Below, in pieces: positions 20,393 to 28,834 of a DNA stretch of 64,000 nt. A program made the translations under genes and the position numbers. The DNA is from an uncultured Clostridium sp. Its GTDB lineage: Bacteria > Bacillota > Clostridia > TANB77 > CAG-508. Position 1 is the stretch's first letter; every line of letters begins with the position of its first letter. The stretch is taken from the NCBI GenBank assembly GCA_900553015.1, contig USBY01000006.1:37586-101585 (forward strand), read 5' to 3'. The notes below the pieces were generated by a model. That model saw only the letters and a list, made by a program, of their open reading frames with translations. It ran no database searches and had not been told where the DNA came from.

Positions 20393-20424
20393 TTTTATAT
20401 TTCCTTTGATATTGCTTGTTTCAG

Positions 20425-21675
20425 CTATGGCAAGTATTTTGCTGGATCAACTCTTTGTGAACCATTTACCCTTACTTCGAAATGTAAATGTGCTCCACCC
20501 TTAGGGTTGCTTGGTGTTGGCCTTGGACTTACATTCCCAGTATTACCTACTGTCATTATTTGTTGTCCCTGTGATACTTTTTGTCCTTCTTTTACTAATC
20601 TGCTTCCTGGTTTACCATGAGCATATAATGTGATATTACCATCATCATGTAGTATTGCTATATATTCCCCATAACTTCTGTATTTACCTATCAAATTTCC
20701 ATCTAAATCGTAGTTTGGAATTGTTCCTGTTAATGTTTCTGAAATAACTACAGTTCCGCTTTTTGCTGCAACTACTGGCTTTCCATAGTTACCTCCAAAA
20801 TCTGCTCCTCCATGACCAGAATATCCATAAAAACCACATGTTATATTAGCTTTACTTAACCCTGGAATTGGGCATATGTATCCTTTTGAACTTGTCCCAC
20901 CATTATTGCTTCCTCCAGATGAGCCACCTCCACTATTACCTGAATTGTTGTTATTGTTTTTATTAGCATTTGCTATTTCTTCAAGTCTTTTATCAATAGC
21001 AGCTTTATCTTTTTCGAATTGGGCTAAATCTGCTTGTAGGTCTTTTGCTTCTCCCTCTAAATCATCTATGTATTTTTCTTTTTCTTGTTTAGTAGCATTT
21101 AACTCTTGAGTTTTTACTTCTTTTTCACTTTTTAATGTTTCTACTTCAGCTTTATCATTTTCTAGTGATTTCTTTGTTTCTTCTATTTGTTTTTGCTCAT
21201 TTTGTATTTGTTCTAGTAAATCTAAATCATAAGAAGCTAATTCTGATATTAAATAATAATTAGATATGAACTCTGTTAAACTACTAGAAGATAGCAATAA
21301 ATCTATGTAAGATACACTTCCATTTTCGTAAATTGTTACTAATCTTTCATCTAATAATTCCGAATTCTCGTCATACGCTTTTTGTTGTTCTTCTAATTTC
21401 TTTTCGTTTTCGCTTATGTTAGTATTTAATGTATCTAATTTATCATTTAAAGTATCTATAGAGCCTTGGTATTCATCTATTTTTGTTTGAATATCATCAA
21501 CTTGTTTTTCTGTATCTGTTTTTGTTGTATTTACATCATTTAATTGTTCTTTTGTTTTGTCTATTTTATCTTGTAAATCTTTTGAATCTTGTGATGAAAC
21601 TCCTAAAGATATATTGGTCATAATCATTATTGCTACTAGTATAATAGCCAATATCTTTTTTAACATTTGTTTCAT
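20425..21675 (-). CDS. Secreted coiled-coil M23 peptidoglycan endopeptidase
   Basis: A 416-residue exported cell-wall hydrolase. A signal peptide (about 1-28, ILAIILVAIMIMTNISLG) precedes a long coiled coil (about 30-235, rich in Lys, Glu and Gln heptads), like the N-terminal half of PcsB/EnvC-type proteins. A Gly/Ser/Asn linker (about 240-265) leads to a LytM/M23 zinc metallopeptidase domain. Catalytic motifs are visible: HGGADFG (H-x3-D) and HLHFEVR (H-x-H). The family cleaves peptide cross-bridges in peptidoglycan. Coiled-coil members are often controlled by FtsEX in division, but no ftsEX is seen here. AAGGGG precedes the ATG. Confidence 0.9.
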   Translation of the reverse strand: MKQMLKKILAIILVAIMIMTNISLGVSSQDSKDLQDKIDKTKEQLNDVNTTKTDTEKQVDDIQTKIDEYQGSIDTLNDKLDTLNTNISENEKKLEEQQKAYDENSELLDERLVTIYENGSVSYIDLLLSSSSLTEFISNYYLISELASYDLDLLEQIQNEQKQIEETKKSLENDKAEVETLKSEKEVKTQELNATKQEKEKYIDDLEGEAKDLQADLAQFEKDKAAIDKRLEEIANANKNNNNNSGNSGGGSSGGSNNGGTSSKGYICPIPGLSKANITCGFYGYSGHGGADFGGNYGKPVVAAKSGTVVISETLTGTIPNYDLDGNLIGKYRSYGEYIAILHDDGNITLYAHGKPGSRLVKEGQKVSQGQQIMTVGNTGNVSPRPTPSNPKGGAHLHFEVRVNGSQRVDPAKYLP

Positions 21676-21707
21676 ATAAATTTCCCCTTTATAAGTATTA
21701 TATTGCT

Positions 21708-21974
21708 TTATTTTGTACTTTCTTTTAATATTGCAACTAATAACTCATTTTCTTGTATCTTAAATGTTTTGCCTTTGTATGTATATTCTTCACCTGTCTT
21801 ATATACTAAATATCCTGTATTCATCAATTTCTGAGATATTAGACTTAAAAATGTTATAGAATCTTCTTCTGACAAATTTAATTTCATTCTTACTTCATAA
21901 AATGAAAATTTTATAATTTCTCTATTCTGTGCTAGTTTTGCATTTAAATAATTATCTACAAATTCTAACGTCAT
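21708..21974 (-). CDS. Small protein of unknown function
   Basis: An 88-residue charged protein with a well-placed AAGGAG before the ATG. The pattern (a helical N-terminus, MKLNLSEEDSITFLSLISQ, then a short beta-like end with YLVYKTGEEYTYKGKTF) would fit a small winged-helix-like fold. I do not recognise the family. It lies 32 bases upstream of the M23 peptidase gene on the same strand and may share its transcript. Confidence 0.55.
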   Translation of the reverse strand: MTLEFVDNYLNAKLAQNREIIKFSFYEVRMKLNLSEEDSITFLSLISQKLMNTGYLVYKTGEEYTYKGKTFKIQENELLVAILKESTK

Positions 21975-22046
21975 TCTAATTCTCCTTATCTTTTTGCCAT
22001 AATATTATCACATTTTTATTTTATTGTAAATCTATTTTTGATACCA

Positions 22047-22075
22047 TTGTATTTTTGGTAAAAAATTTATATAAT
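22047..22075 (+). promoter_or_regulatory. Sigma-A-type promoter for the 22102 operon
   Basis: TTGTAT (22047-22052), a 17-base spacer and TATAAT (22070-22075) lie 27 bases upstream of the first start codon. Confidence 0.6.
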
Positions 22076-22101
22076 ATCAAAAAAGGTTAATCGAGGTAAC
22101 T

Positions 22102-22680
22102 ATGAGAAAAATTGAATTTAATGAACTAAAGCTAAAAAATAATTGTTCTGAAGAGCAATTCTATGAAATTTATATACAAGGACTTGATTCCGTGCCTACA
22201 GAAAGTACCATCATTAGCAAACCGGAAAAAATATATGAAGTTTGTCTTTTAAATATTTTAGATGGCAAAATTATTGCTATCAATAAAAATTATATTAATA
22301 ATGACAATCTTGATGGTCAAGAACTTTACTATAACTATTATATTGCAAAACAAATTGCTAATTATTTATCAGATATTCAAGATGGTATCCTTTCAGAGCA
22401 ATATGAATTTATAGAACTATATAAAGAGGAACGTCTAAAAAAAGACAAATTAATTTCTGAATTAAAATTGCAAGATGAAAAAACTTTTAACGAAAAGGAG
22501 AAGGAATATAATATTATTATTAATTCCAAATTATATTCAGAATATCAAAAAATACTTGAAGAATACAACAAGTTAAAGTTAGAAAATAAAAATTTACTTA
22601 TGGCTAGTCAAAAGAAAACTGGGTTTTTTTCTAAGTTAGTAAATAAAATAAAAAACAAAAAATTATCGAATGGAGAATAA
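22102..22680 (+). CDS. Unknown protein with coiled-coil C-terminal half
   Basis: A 192-residue acidic/lysine-rich soluble protein. The second half (about 110-180) is strongly predicted by eye to be coiled coil (KEERLKKDKLISELKLQDEK and EEYNKLKLENKNLL), followed by a basic tail KLVNKIKNKKL. No family is recognised. It is the first gene of a two-gene operon: its stop (22678-22680) lies one base before the start of the DHH phosphoesterase, whose GGAG site is inside this gene. Confidence 0.6.
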   Translation: MRKIEFNELKLKNNCSEEQFYEIYIQGLDSVPTESTIISKPEKIYEVCLLNILDGKIIAINKNYINNDNLDGQELYYNYYIAKQIANYLSDIQDGILSEQYEFIELYKEERLKKDKLISELKLQDEKTFNEKEKEYNIIINSKLYSEYQKILEEYNKLKLENKNLLMASQKKTGFFSKLVNKIKNKKLSNGE

Positions 22681-22681
22681 T

Positions 22682-24143
22682 ATGATAGATGAAATAATAG
22701 AAAAAGCAAAAAAAGAACAAAAATCAATATATGTATTTGCTCATAAATTTCCAGATGGTGATGCAGTTACTTCTTCAACCGCAATAGTAGAATATTGTAA
22801 ATCCCAAGGAATTAATGCACAATATGTTGTAACATCTCGGTGTCCGTCTATTTCAAAATTTTACTGGCGAAATTCCTATTACAGCTGATATCCCTTCTGG
22901 GAATATATCTCTTATAGTTGATACTAGCACTGTCTCTTATGCGGAAAATGATTTATTTAAAAAATCTACTCCAAAAGACACATATGTTATAGATCATCAT
23001 GAATCGTCCAATGATACTATGTGCATAGAAGATGAACTGGGATTACCAGAATCTAATGTCATTAGAAATCCATCTTCAAGTTCTACTTGTGAAATTTTAG
23101 TAGATGAATTTGACACAGAAAAAATAACACCAAGTATTGCCAACAAACTTGCTTTAGGCTTAATGTCTGACACTGCAAAATTAAAATTTATTAAATCTTC
23201 TACTCTAGATAGTCTAGCAAAATTAATGGAACTAGGAGCAGATTTTGAGAAAATATCTTCTACAGGCAATAGAAAAATTAGATTAAGTGAAGAAGTTGGC
23301 TTGGCAAAGGCTTTTCTACGTGCTCAAAAATTTGAAATCGGAGATTCTTTTGGGCTTTCATTATCTCTTGACAATAAATCTGTCAAAAATTTGCTTACAC
23401 ATTATGGCGTGCGTAATCCTCAAAAGAAAATATTTAAAATGGCTGATATAGAAGGATGTAGTTTGACGTGTATGTGTGCAGAAAATATTGTAGGCTCATA
23501 TAATTTTGAATTTAGAAATTCTTCAACATATGGTGATTTAAATGTTTTTGACCTTGCCTCACATTATTCGGGAGGCGGACATTATGGTGCTTCTGGCTGT
23601 TTGATAAATGGGAAAAATGGTAGTATAGAAGATGTATCAACCGAAGTTATACATACTGCTCAAGAAATGTACTTTAATAGTGGCAATATTAGAAATCTTC
23701 CAATAGAATCAGAGGCAAACGATAAATTAGCAGCTGTTTTTAAAGGTACAGGAAAATTATCACATCATGTAACTCCAGATGTTTTAAGAAAGGTTAATAG
23801 TTTAGTTAAAGCTGGCGCTCAATATGAATATTACACAAAATCTTTTAGAACTTATGAAGAATTCATGTTGCAAAATGAAATTTTAAGCAAAGTGCCTGAT
23901 TTTAAACTAAAAGATAAATTCCCTTCTGTACGTATAAATCTTTCCTCTCAAGATATATCATTTTTAACTAAAAAATATGGTGTTTCTGAAGAGCAAATTT
24001 TAGGAAGTATTTCTGCATTCTCTAATATAAATATTAAAAATGCAAGTATTTATTTACCTAGTGGTAAAGGCACTACAATAGATAAAAATGGAAATATAAA
24101 ACAAGTTTCTAGCGAAAGTTTTGAAAGAAAATCTAGTAGATAA
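22682..24143 (+). pseudogene. DHH/DHHA1 phosphoesterase interrupted by a +1 frameshift at an in-frame CGG codon
   Basis: Two frames together encode one protein of about 486 residues. Frame 1 (22682 onward) contains DHH motif I, FAHKFPDGDA, and would stop near 22888. The second frame, open from 22833 to 24143, contains motif II (LIVDTS), the DHH motif (VIDHHESS) and the DHHA1 motif (YSGGGHYGASG). Members hydrolyse short oligonucleotides or nucleotide phosphates (NrnA-like). A one-base skip at 22838 turns in-frame TCT CGG TGT into TCT-(C)-GGT GTC CGT and gives the smooth joint VVTS-GVRLFQNFTGEIP. The frame-2 stop at 22830-22832 confines the shift to 22833-22885. The start at 22682 has GGAG at 22672. 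It may be a mutation, an assembly error or programmed frameshifting; the last is raised because spmA breaks in the same way. Confidence 0.8.
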
Positions 24144-24169
24144 AAGTTTATATATTAAATAACTTATAA

Positions 24170-24200
24170 AAAAAGCACTTTACAAAAGTGCTTTTTTATT
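24170..24200 (+). terminator. Terminator after the DHH gene
   Basis: The stem AAAAAGCACTTT / AAAGTGCTTTTT with a short loop is followed by a T-rich tail. Confidence 0.85.
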
Positions 24201-24201
24201 T

Positions 24202-24277
24202 TGGTGCACCACCGGGGGGTCGAACCCCGGACCTTCTGATTAAGAGTCAGCTGCTCTACCAACTGAGCTAGTGGTGC
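24202..24277 (-). tRNA. tRNA-Lys (CTT)
   Basis: A 76-nt cloverleaf with CCA encoded. The acceptor arms GCACCAC and GTGGTGC pair, the D arm contains AGCTCAGTTGGTAGAGC, the anticodon loop is CTCTTAA (anticodon CTT), and the T loop is TTCGACC. Confidence 0.95.
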
Positions 24278-24302
24278 AAATATTTAATTTAAGTACTTAA
24301 AT

Positions 24303-24332
24303 AGTATAATACCGAATTTTACTTTTTGTCAA
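24303..24332 (-). promoter_or_regulatory. Promoter of tRNA-Lys (CTT)
   Basis: On the minus strand a perfect TTGACA (24327-24332), an 18-base spacer and TATACT (24303-24308) lie 26 bases upstream of the tRNA. Confidence 0.8.
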
Positions 24333-24341
24333 GTCCAAAAC

Positions 24342-24389
24342 TAAAAAAGATATGAAATGCAACACTTTTTTTCATTTCATATCTTTTTC
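24342..24389 (-). terminator. Terminator after the VanW-family gene
   Basis: A 16-bp stem on the minus strand (AAAAAGATATGAAATG against CATTTCATATCTTTTT) is followed by TTAG, 11 bases past the stop codon. Confidence 0.8.
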
Positions 24390-24399
24390 TTATTTAACT

Positions 24400-26190
24400 T
24401 TAAGCTGCTGGTGTACTTTCTGGCTCTTCTGGTGTTGTAGGCTCAGTAGGCGTTTCTGGTTCTGTTGGTGTCTCTGGCTGAGTTGGAGTCTCTGGCTCTG
24501 TAGGTTGTTCAGGCGTTGTTGCCGGTGGTGTTTGTGTAGTAGTTCCTTTTGTTCCTCTTTTTATTATTGTTGACATTTGGTTATATTTATCTTTTGAAAG
24601 TAATGTTCTAGATACTACTTTTCCATTTAGATATACCACTTTATATGCTTCACTATATGTACCATTATGTCCTTTTTGTACTACCTTTTCTTTACCTTGT
24701 TCTAATGTTGGATCATCTTCATATGTTGTTTGCATTGGAATACTTCCTGTAATTTTTGTTTCTATTTTTACATCGTATTCTGTTTCTTCTTTCATTCCAT
24801 ATATTTGGATTTTTGCTACTCCGCCACTTACAGAACTTTTAATTTTTATAGGATATTTTCTTGTATTCTTAAACTTAAAGTCTATTGCTCCATAAACAAC
24901 TGTTGCATCTCTACCAGCTTTTACATAAGAAGGAACAAATTGATGATTACTTCTACTTACTATATCTAAATTTGCAAAAATAACTGCATTATATAATGTA
25001 GAAGTTATTTGGCATATTCCTCCACCAATATCATTAACAACTTTTCCACCCGCATATGCTGGTGCTTCTTTATATCCTGCTGCTACTGTTCTTTTTCCTA
25101 CAACTTTATTATATGAGAAAGTTTCTCCTGGCATAACAACAGTATTATTAATCTTATTAGATGCTAATTTTAAATTAGTAGTTCTTGCTGTAGCCCCCGC
25201 ATTATATGTTGTAGAAAATTCTCCTAATAAATCTGGAAAACCTTCTGAACCGATTTTATCTGTTGTTACTGATGGATGTGTAATTTTTAGTGGAATTACA
25301 TATTCTTCTTTATCTTCTTCTAATAATTTTTTTGCTTCTTCCATAGAGATTGCGAAATCTATTCCATCTACATGTGGATATAATGTAAACGGATTTTGAG
25401 TATAATATGCATCTTTAGGCTCTGTATGTATCTCTGAATAAATTTTATCTAAATCAATTGGATCTGGCTCTTTATTTTTTGTTGATAACTTTATTTCTTT
25501 TTCTGTGTTTTCCACATTTTTTATTTCGTTTTCCACTTCTTGTTTTAATATTTCTGGATCAACTTCCAAACCAGCTTTACCCTTACTAATAACTAACTCT
25601 GCATTTTCTTCATCTATATCATAGCTGCTTTCTACAACTCCACCAGGTATTTGCCCATTAAGAGTATCTATTTGTTTTTCTAATTCTTCGCTATTATATT
25701 CGTATGGAATTTCTACATTATTTCTAGAAAAATATGTTTTTATAATATTAAAATTATTAACAAATATATTGCTATCTCTTCCGATATTATATGCTTTTTC
25801 TATTGCCTCATCTAATTTATAATTTAACTGTAATTGTTCAAAACTAATTGCTCCTTTATATTCTGTACCATCCTCTGTTTGAGCATCTAATTTTACAATT
25901 AAATCTTCTGTTTGTTTAGCAGTAATCTTTTCTTCTAACATGGTTTTTACTTCATCTTTTGTTTTTCCTGCTATCTCAATTCCGTTTATAGTGACACCAT
26001 TTAATATTTTATCATTATTATTGTTAATCAATGCAAAAATTGTGCTAAGTACTGCTACTACTAGTAAAATAATAACAATTACACTAATTATAATAATCTT
26101 TTTCTTACTGCCTTTTTCCTTTGAATGTTTCGTAGGTTTCTTAGCAGTTGTTGGCTCTTTTTTTACTATTTTCTCCTTTTCTTCAATCAT
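24400..26190 (-). CDS. VanW-family cell-wall protein with G5 domain
   Basis: A 596-residue exported protein. The start at 26190 is preferred over one 48 bases upstream because AAGGGGAG precedes it. A basic N-terminus and membrane anchor (about 32-55, IIIISVIVIILLVVAVL) are followed by two YoaR/PG_binding_4-like repeats (about 60-260). A VanW domain comes next (about 315-440, with MPGETFSYNKVVGKRT and GGGICQITSTLYNAV), then a G5-type domain (about 455-530). The C-terminal tail is about 45 residues of Pro/Thr/Glu repeats (TPTEPETPTEP), probably spanning the wall. VanW proteins are linked to peptidoglycan binding and vancomycin-resistance clusters, but their activity is not settled, and no van genes are nearby. 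Confidence 0.88.
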   Translation of the reverse strand: MIEEKEKIVKKEPTTAKKPTKHSKEKGSKKKIIIISVIVIILLVVAVLSTIFALINNNNDKILNGVTINGIEIAGKTKDEVKTMLEEKITAKQTEDLIVKLDAQTEDGTEYKGAISFEQLQLNYKLDEAIEKAYNIGRDSNIFVNNFNIIKTYFSRNNVEIPYEYNSEELEKQIDTLNGQIPGGVVESSYDIDEENAELVISKGKAGLEVDPEILKQEVENEIKNVENTEKEIKLSTKNKEPDPIDLDKIYSEIHTEPKDAYYTQNPFTLYPHVDGIDFAISMEEAKKLLEEDKEEYVIPLKITHPSVTTDKIGSEGFPDLLGEFSTTYNAGATARTTNLKLASNKINNTVVMPGETFSYNKVVGKRTVAAGYKEAPAYAGGKVVNDIGGGICQITSTLYNAVIFANLDIVSRSNHQFVPSYVKAGRDATVVYGAIDFKFKNTRKYPIKIKSSVSGGVAKIQIYGMKEETEYDVKIETKITGSIPMQTTYEDDPTLEQGKEKVVQKGHNGTYSEAYKVVYLNGKVVSRTLLSKDKYNQMSTIIKRGTKGTTTQTPPATTPEQPTEPETPTQPETPTEPETPTEPTTPEEPESTPAA

Positions 26191-26275
26191 AAATATACTC
26201 CCCTTAAATCTCTTATAATATATTAAAAGGTATATCACAATATTACTATATTTTCAATATTTTTTTCGACAGTAG

Positions 26276-26304
26276 TAGACTTTTTTCAAATGCTTTTATA
26301 TAAT
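26276..26304 (+). promoter_or_regulatory. Promoter of the XRE-S24 regulator
   Basis: TAGACT (26276-26281), a 17-base spacer and a perfect TATAAT (26299-26304). Its position downstream of an in-frame ATG at 26290 rules that ATG out as the start of the regulator. Confidence 0.65.
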
Positions 26305-26322
26305 GCTAACGAGGTAGAAAAT

Positions 26323-26907
26323 ATGTTAGATATGTTAGGTAATTTAATAAAAAGTATTAGAACAAAAAAACATATGACAAAGACAAGTATTGCTAAACAA
26401 ATAGGGGTAGATACTGGCTATTTAACACATATAGAAAATGGTGATAGGAAACCTACAGTTAAAGTTTTACAAGAAATATGCAAGGCAATAGATGTTCCTT
26501 ATCAAAAGTTTTTCGCTGCATATAATCATAAAATACCACAAGAAGCAATAGATTACGAAGTTTTTAAACACACTGCTGAAGACAGGATTCTTTTAGTAGA
26601 TGATATAAATGACTTACATTTTATGAAATGTCCACCAGGTCTTAATTCTGTTTCCTTTGGTATTCGACTTAATGATGACTCTATGGATAAAATCTATGAC
26701 AAATATTCATATGTATTTGTAGATTTCGGGGCACCAGTAAAACCCCAAGATATTGGACTTTTTTATTACAATGGACAAATTTTGGTAAGAAGATTATTTA
26801 TCTATGGAAAAAATCATATTTCGTTATATCCAGATAATCCTAAATACCCTAAAATTCGAGTAAAAGAAAAAGACACATTTTATATAATTGGAAAAATTGT
26901 GCAATAA
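26323..26907 (+). CDS. XRE-family regulator with S24 (LexA/CI-like) C-terminal domain
   Basis: The 194-residue protein joins an N-terminal helix-turn-helix (about 6-60; MTKTSIAKQIGVDTGYLTHIENGDRK split across the motif) to a C-terminal S24 peptidase-like domain (about 95-190). The position of the catalytic Ser is kept (RLNDDSMDKIYD). The catalytic Lys, expected in the VKRL-type strand, reads VRRLF, so autocleavage is doubtful and the domain may serve only for dimerisation or sensing. The start is set by GAGGT at 26311 and by the promoter position. In phages and mobile elements this layout is a CI-type repressor; here no phage genes adjoin it. The neighbouring VanW and CBM genes are possible targets. 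Confidence 0.85.
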   Translation: MLDMLGNLIKSIRTKKHMTKTSIAKQIGVDTGYLTHIENGDRKPTVKVLQEICKAIDVPYQKFFAAYNHKIPQEAIDYEVFKHTAEDRILLVDDINDLHFMKCPPGLNSVSFGIRLNDDSMDKIYDKYSYVFVDFGAPVKPQDIGLFYYNGQILVRRLFIYGKNHISLYPDNPKYPKIRVKEKDTFYIIGKIVQ

Positions 26908-26932
26908 TTTTATGTTTTTTTGTAAAAAACTA

Positions 26933-26961
26933 TTGAATATTGTTAAAGTTAAATATATAAT
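26933..26961 (+). promoter_or_regulatory. Promoter of the carbohydrate-binding protein gene
   Basis: TTGAAT (26933-26938), a 17-base spacer and TATAAT (26956-26961). The leader before the start codon at 27044 is about 75 bases long. Confidence 0.65.
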
Positions 26962-27043
26962 GGTACTAATTTAATTAAGCTTTTGTGTTTTATGCTGCAA
27001 AAGTTATAACACTAATCAAAAGATAAATGAGGAGAAATGCAAT

Positions 27044-27523
27044 ATGGAATTAATAAAAAATATCTTTTTTAATACAGATAAATTAATAGAAAACTCTGTT
27101 GTTAAAATTTCGTATACAGGAAAGTTTTTCCAAGATAATTCAAACACAGAACTATATATTCATTATGGATTTGGCCTATTATGGGAAAATGTAAATGAAA
27201 TTAAAATGGAAAAAACAGAATTAGGCTATCAAGCTTTAATTTATTTAAATGGTCAAGATTCATTAAATTTCTGTTTTAAAAACGGAAAAGGTGAATGGGA
27301 TAATAACGAAGGTAAAAATTATGTATTTGAAATTGCACCATTACCAAAAGATCTAATTGTAGTTCAAGAATCAAGTTTAGCTGAACCACAAAAAGAGCAT
27401 AAAATTAAACAAATATGGGAAAAAGTAAAATATTCTGTTGTTGCTGCAATTAAATATTTACCAAAATTATTTTCATTCAACACAAGTTCAGAAGCAGTAG
27501 AAGACGAAAATTCTTTAAGATAA
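27044..27523 (+). CDS. CBM25/CBM53-like carbohydrate-binding protein, non-secreted
   Basis: A 159-residue protein whose first 100 residues resemble starch-binding modules of the CBM25/53 type. It has a beta-rich domain with VVKISYTGKFF, YIHYGFGLLWENV and the hallmark WDNNEGKNYVFEI. The rest is a linker and a basic segment (KQIWEKVKYSVVAAIKYLPK). No signal peptide is visible, so it would act inside the cell, perhaps on glycogen or another alpha-glucan. GAGGAG precedes the ATG. The gene is monocistronic with its own promoter. The CBM assignment rests on motif recognition. Confidence 0.7.
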   Translation: MELIKNIFFNTDKLIENSVVKISYTGKFFQDNSNTELYIHYGFGLLWENVNEIKMEKTELGYQALIYLNGQDSLNFCFKNGKGEWDNNEGKNYVFEIAPLPKDLIVVQESSLAEPQKEHKIKQIWEKVKYSVVAAIKYLPKLFSFNTSSEAVEDENSLR

Positions 27524-27537
27524 ATTAAACATTTCTC

Positions 27538-27564
27538 GGGATTTGGGGACGTTCCTAGAATCCC
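27538..27564. repeat. GGGACGTTCC-type dispersed repeat
   Basis: GGGATTTGGGGACGTTCC followed by TAGAATCCC. The ends can pair as an imperfect stem. It lies between two convergent genes. Confidence 0.85.
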
Positions 27565-27577
27565 TTTTTTTGTTAGT

Positions 27578-27613
27578 ATAAAAAGGATGGTAATTAACTT
27601 ACCATCCTTTTAT
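27578..27613. terminator. Bidirectional terminator between CBM and SDR genes
   Basis: A 13-bp stem (27581-27593 with 27599-27611, arm AAAAGGATGGTAA) has a T run on the minus side (TTTTTAT) and a weaker one on the plus side. Confidence 0.75.
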
Positions 27614-28338
27614 CATATATTCCATCCGCCATTTATAGAAATTACTTGACCTGTTGTATAATTATCTTCTAATAACCATTCTATACATTTGGTAATTTCT
27701 TCAGGTTTACCAACTCTTTCTAATGGAATCTCTTCTTTTATATCATTTATTTCTTCTTCTGAAAATTTATTATTCATTGAAGTATCTATAATTCCTGGAG
27801 CTATTGCATTTACCCTTATATTTGAAGGACCTAATTCTTTAGCTAAGCTTTTGGTTAATCCAATTATTCCGGCTTTTGATGTAGAATAAGCTACTTCCAT
27901 TGCAGCTCCTGTTACTCCCCATATTGAAGAAATATTTATTATTAATCCATTTTTATTTGCTATCATATTTCTTACTACTTCTTGGGTAACAATAAAATTA
28001 GATTTTAAATTTACATTCATTATATTTTCCCAGTCTTCATCTGTTATATCTGTAAATAATTTATATTGTGAAATTCCTGCATTATTAATTAAAACATCTA
28101 TTTTTCCATATTTAGTTATTATATTGTCTATCATTTCTTTAACTTCTATTCTGTTAGAAACATCTGCTTTTATTATATCGATATCTATATCTTCTTCTTT
28201 TAAATCACTTTTTAATTTTTTGGCTTCATTTTCAGATTTATTATAATTTGCAATTACAATATTTTCACGTGCTAAGCTTCTAGCTATATTATTCCCAATT
28301 CCTCTTGAAGCTCCAGTTACTAAAATTACTTTTTTCAT
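27613..28338 (-). CDS. SDR-family oxidoreductase (FabG/YmfI-like)
   Basis: A 241-residue classical short-chain dehydrogenase. It has the nucleotide-binding TGASRGIGNNIA (TGxxxGxG, about 7-18), NNAG (about 86), the catalytic Ser in INISSIWG, and Tyr and Lys in VAYSTSKAGIIG. Typical structural motifs APGIIDT and INGGWNI follow. By length and order it fits 3-oxoacyl-ACP reductase FabG or the related EF-P 5-aminopentanone reductase YmfI; the sequence alone does not decide. It stands alone, with no fatty-acid genes nearby, which weakens the FabG reading. The stop lies right beside the bidirectional terminator. Confidence 0.88.
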   Translation of the reverse strand: MKKVILVTGASRGIGNNIARSLARENIVIANYNKSENEAKKLKSDLKEEDIDIDIIKADVSNRIEVKEMIDNIITKYGKIDVLINNAGISQYKLFTDITDEDWENIMNVNLKSNFIVTQEVVRNMIANKNGLIINISSIWGVTGAAMEVAYSTSKAGIIGLTKSLAKELGPSNIRVNAIAPGIIDTSMNNKFSEEEINDIKEEIPLERVGKPEEITKCIEWLLEDNYTTGQVISINGGWNI

Positions 28339-28423
28339 TATAACACCTTCTATATTCTATTATTGCATTTTAGTATATCTCATTTGTGCTAAAAAATCAA
28401 AATATTTTGGGCAAAACAAAAAG

Positions 28424-28453
28424 CTAGGCAATCTTTAAAGAAAGTCTAGCTTT
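28424..28453 (-). terminator. Terminator of the tRNA cluster
   Basis: On the minus strand AAAGCTAGAC and GCCTAGCTTT pair around an AT-rich loop and are followed by TTGTTTT, just past tRNA-Thr. Confidence 0.75.
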
Positions 28454-28459
28454 AAGTAA

Positions 28460-28535
<76 letters not shown>

Positions 28536-28546
28536 ATATGGTCATA

Positions 28547-28621
28547 TGGTGACCCGTACGGGAATCGAACCCATGTCTCCGCCGTGAAAGGGCGATGTCT
28601 TAACCGCTTGACCAACGGGCC
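28547..28621 (-). tRNA. tRNA-Glu (TTC)
   Basis: 75 nt with CCA encoded. Acceptor arms GGCCCGT/ACGGGTC, anticodon loop CTTTCAC (anticodon TTC), T loop TTCGATT. Confidence 0.95.
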
Positions 28622-28630
28622 ATAAATATA

Positions 28631-28662
28631 AATGAATACTAAAGATTAGTTTAGTATTCATT
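28631..28662 (-). other. Perfect hairpin between tRNA-Lys and tRNA-Glu
   Basis: A 12-bp inverted repeat (AATGAATACTAA, 28631-28642, with 28651-28662) fills the spacer between the two tRNAs. There is no strong T run, so an RNA-processing signal or attenuator is as likely as a terminator. Confidence 0.6.
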
Positions 28663-28738
28663 TGGTGAGCTATCCGCGACTCGAACGCGGGACAACTTGA
28701 TTAAAAGTCAAGTGCTCTACCACCTGAGCTAATAGCCC
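28663..28738 (-). tRNA. tRNA-Lys (TTT)
   Basis: 76 nt with CCA encoded. Acceptor arms GGGCTAT/ATAGCTC, D arm AGCTCAGGTGGTAGAGC, anticodon loop CTTTTAA (anticodon TTT), T loop TTCGAGT. First gene of the Lys-Glu-Thr cluster. Confidence 0.95.
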
Positions 28739-28742
28739 ATAT

Positions 28743-28795
28743 GCACTGTATCCGCAGTGCTCTTATATATTACTATTTTTTTTTACGTTTGTCAA
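28743..28795 (-). promoter_or_regulatory. Promoter and leader hairpin of the tRNA cluster
   Basis: On the minus strand TTGACA (28790-28795), a 17-base spacer and TAATAT (28767-28772). The short leader contains the hairpin GCACTG/CAGTGC (28743-28760), probably a 5' processing element. Confidence 0.75.
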
Positions 28796-28834
28796 CAGAT
28801 TTTCATATTTTTTTCAAATTTTTTTCACTTTTTT

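Noticed and set aside
24418..24530. Possible CRISPR or tandem DNA repeat
   Set aside because: The periodicity comes from the Pro-Thr-Glu coding repeats at the end of the VanW-family protein; there are no spacers.
26290..26322. Upstream ATG extension of the XRE-S24 regulator
   Set aside because: A TATAAT -10 element lies downstream of that ATG and a better binding site precedes 26323, so the transcript cannot include it.
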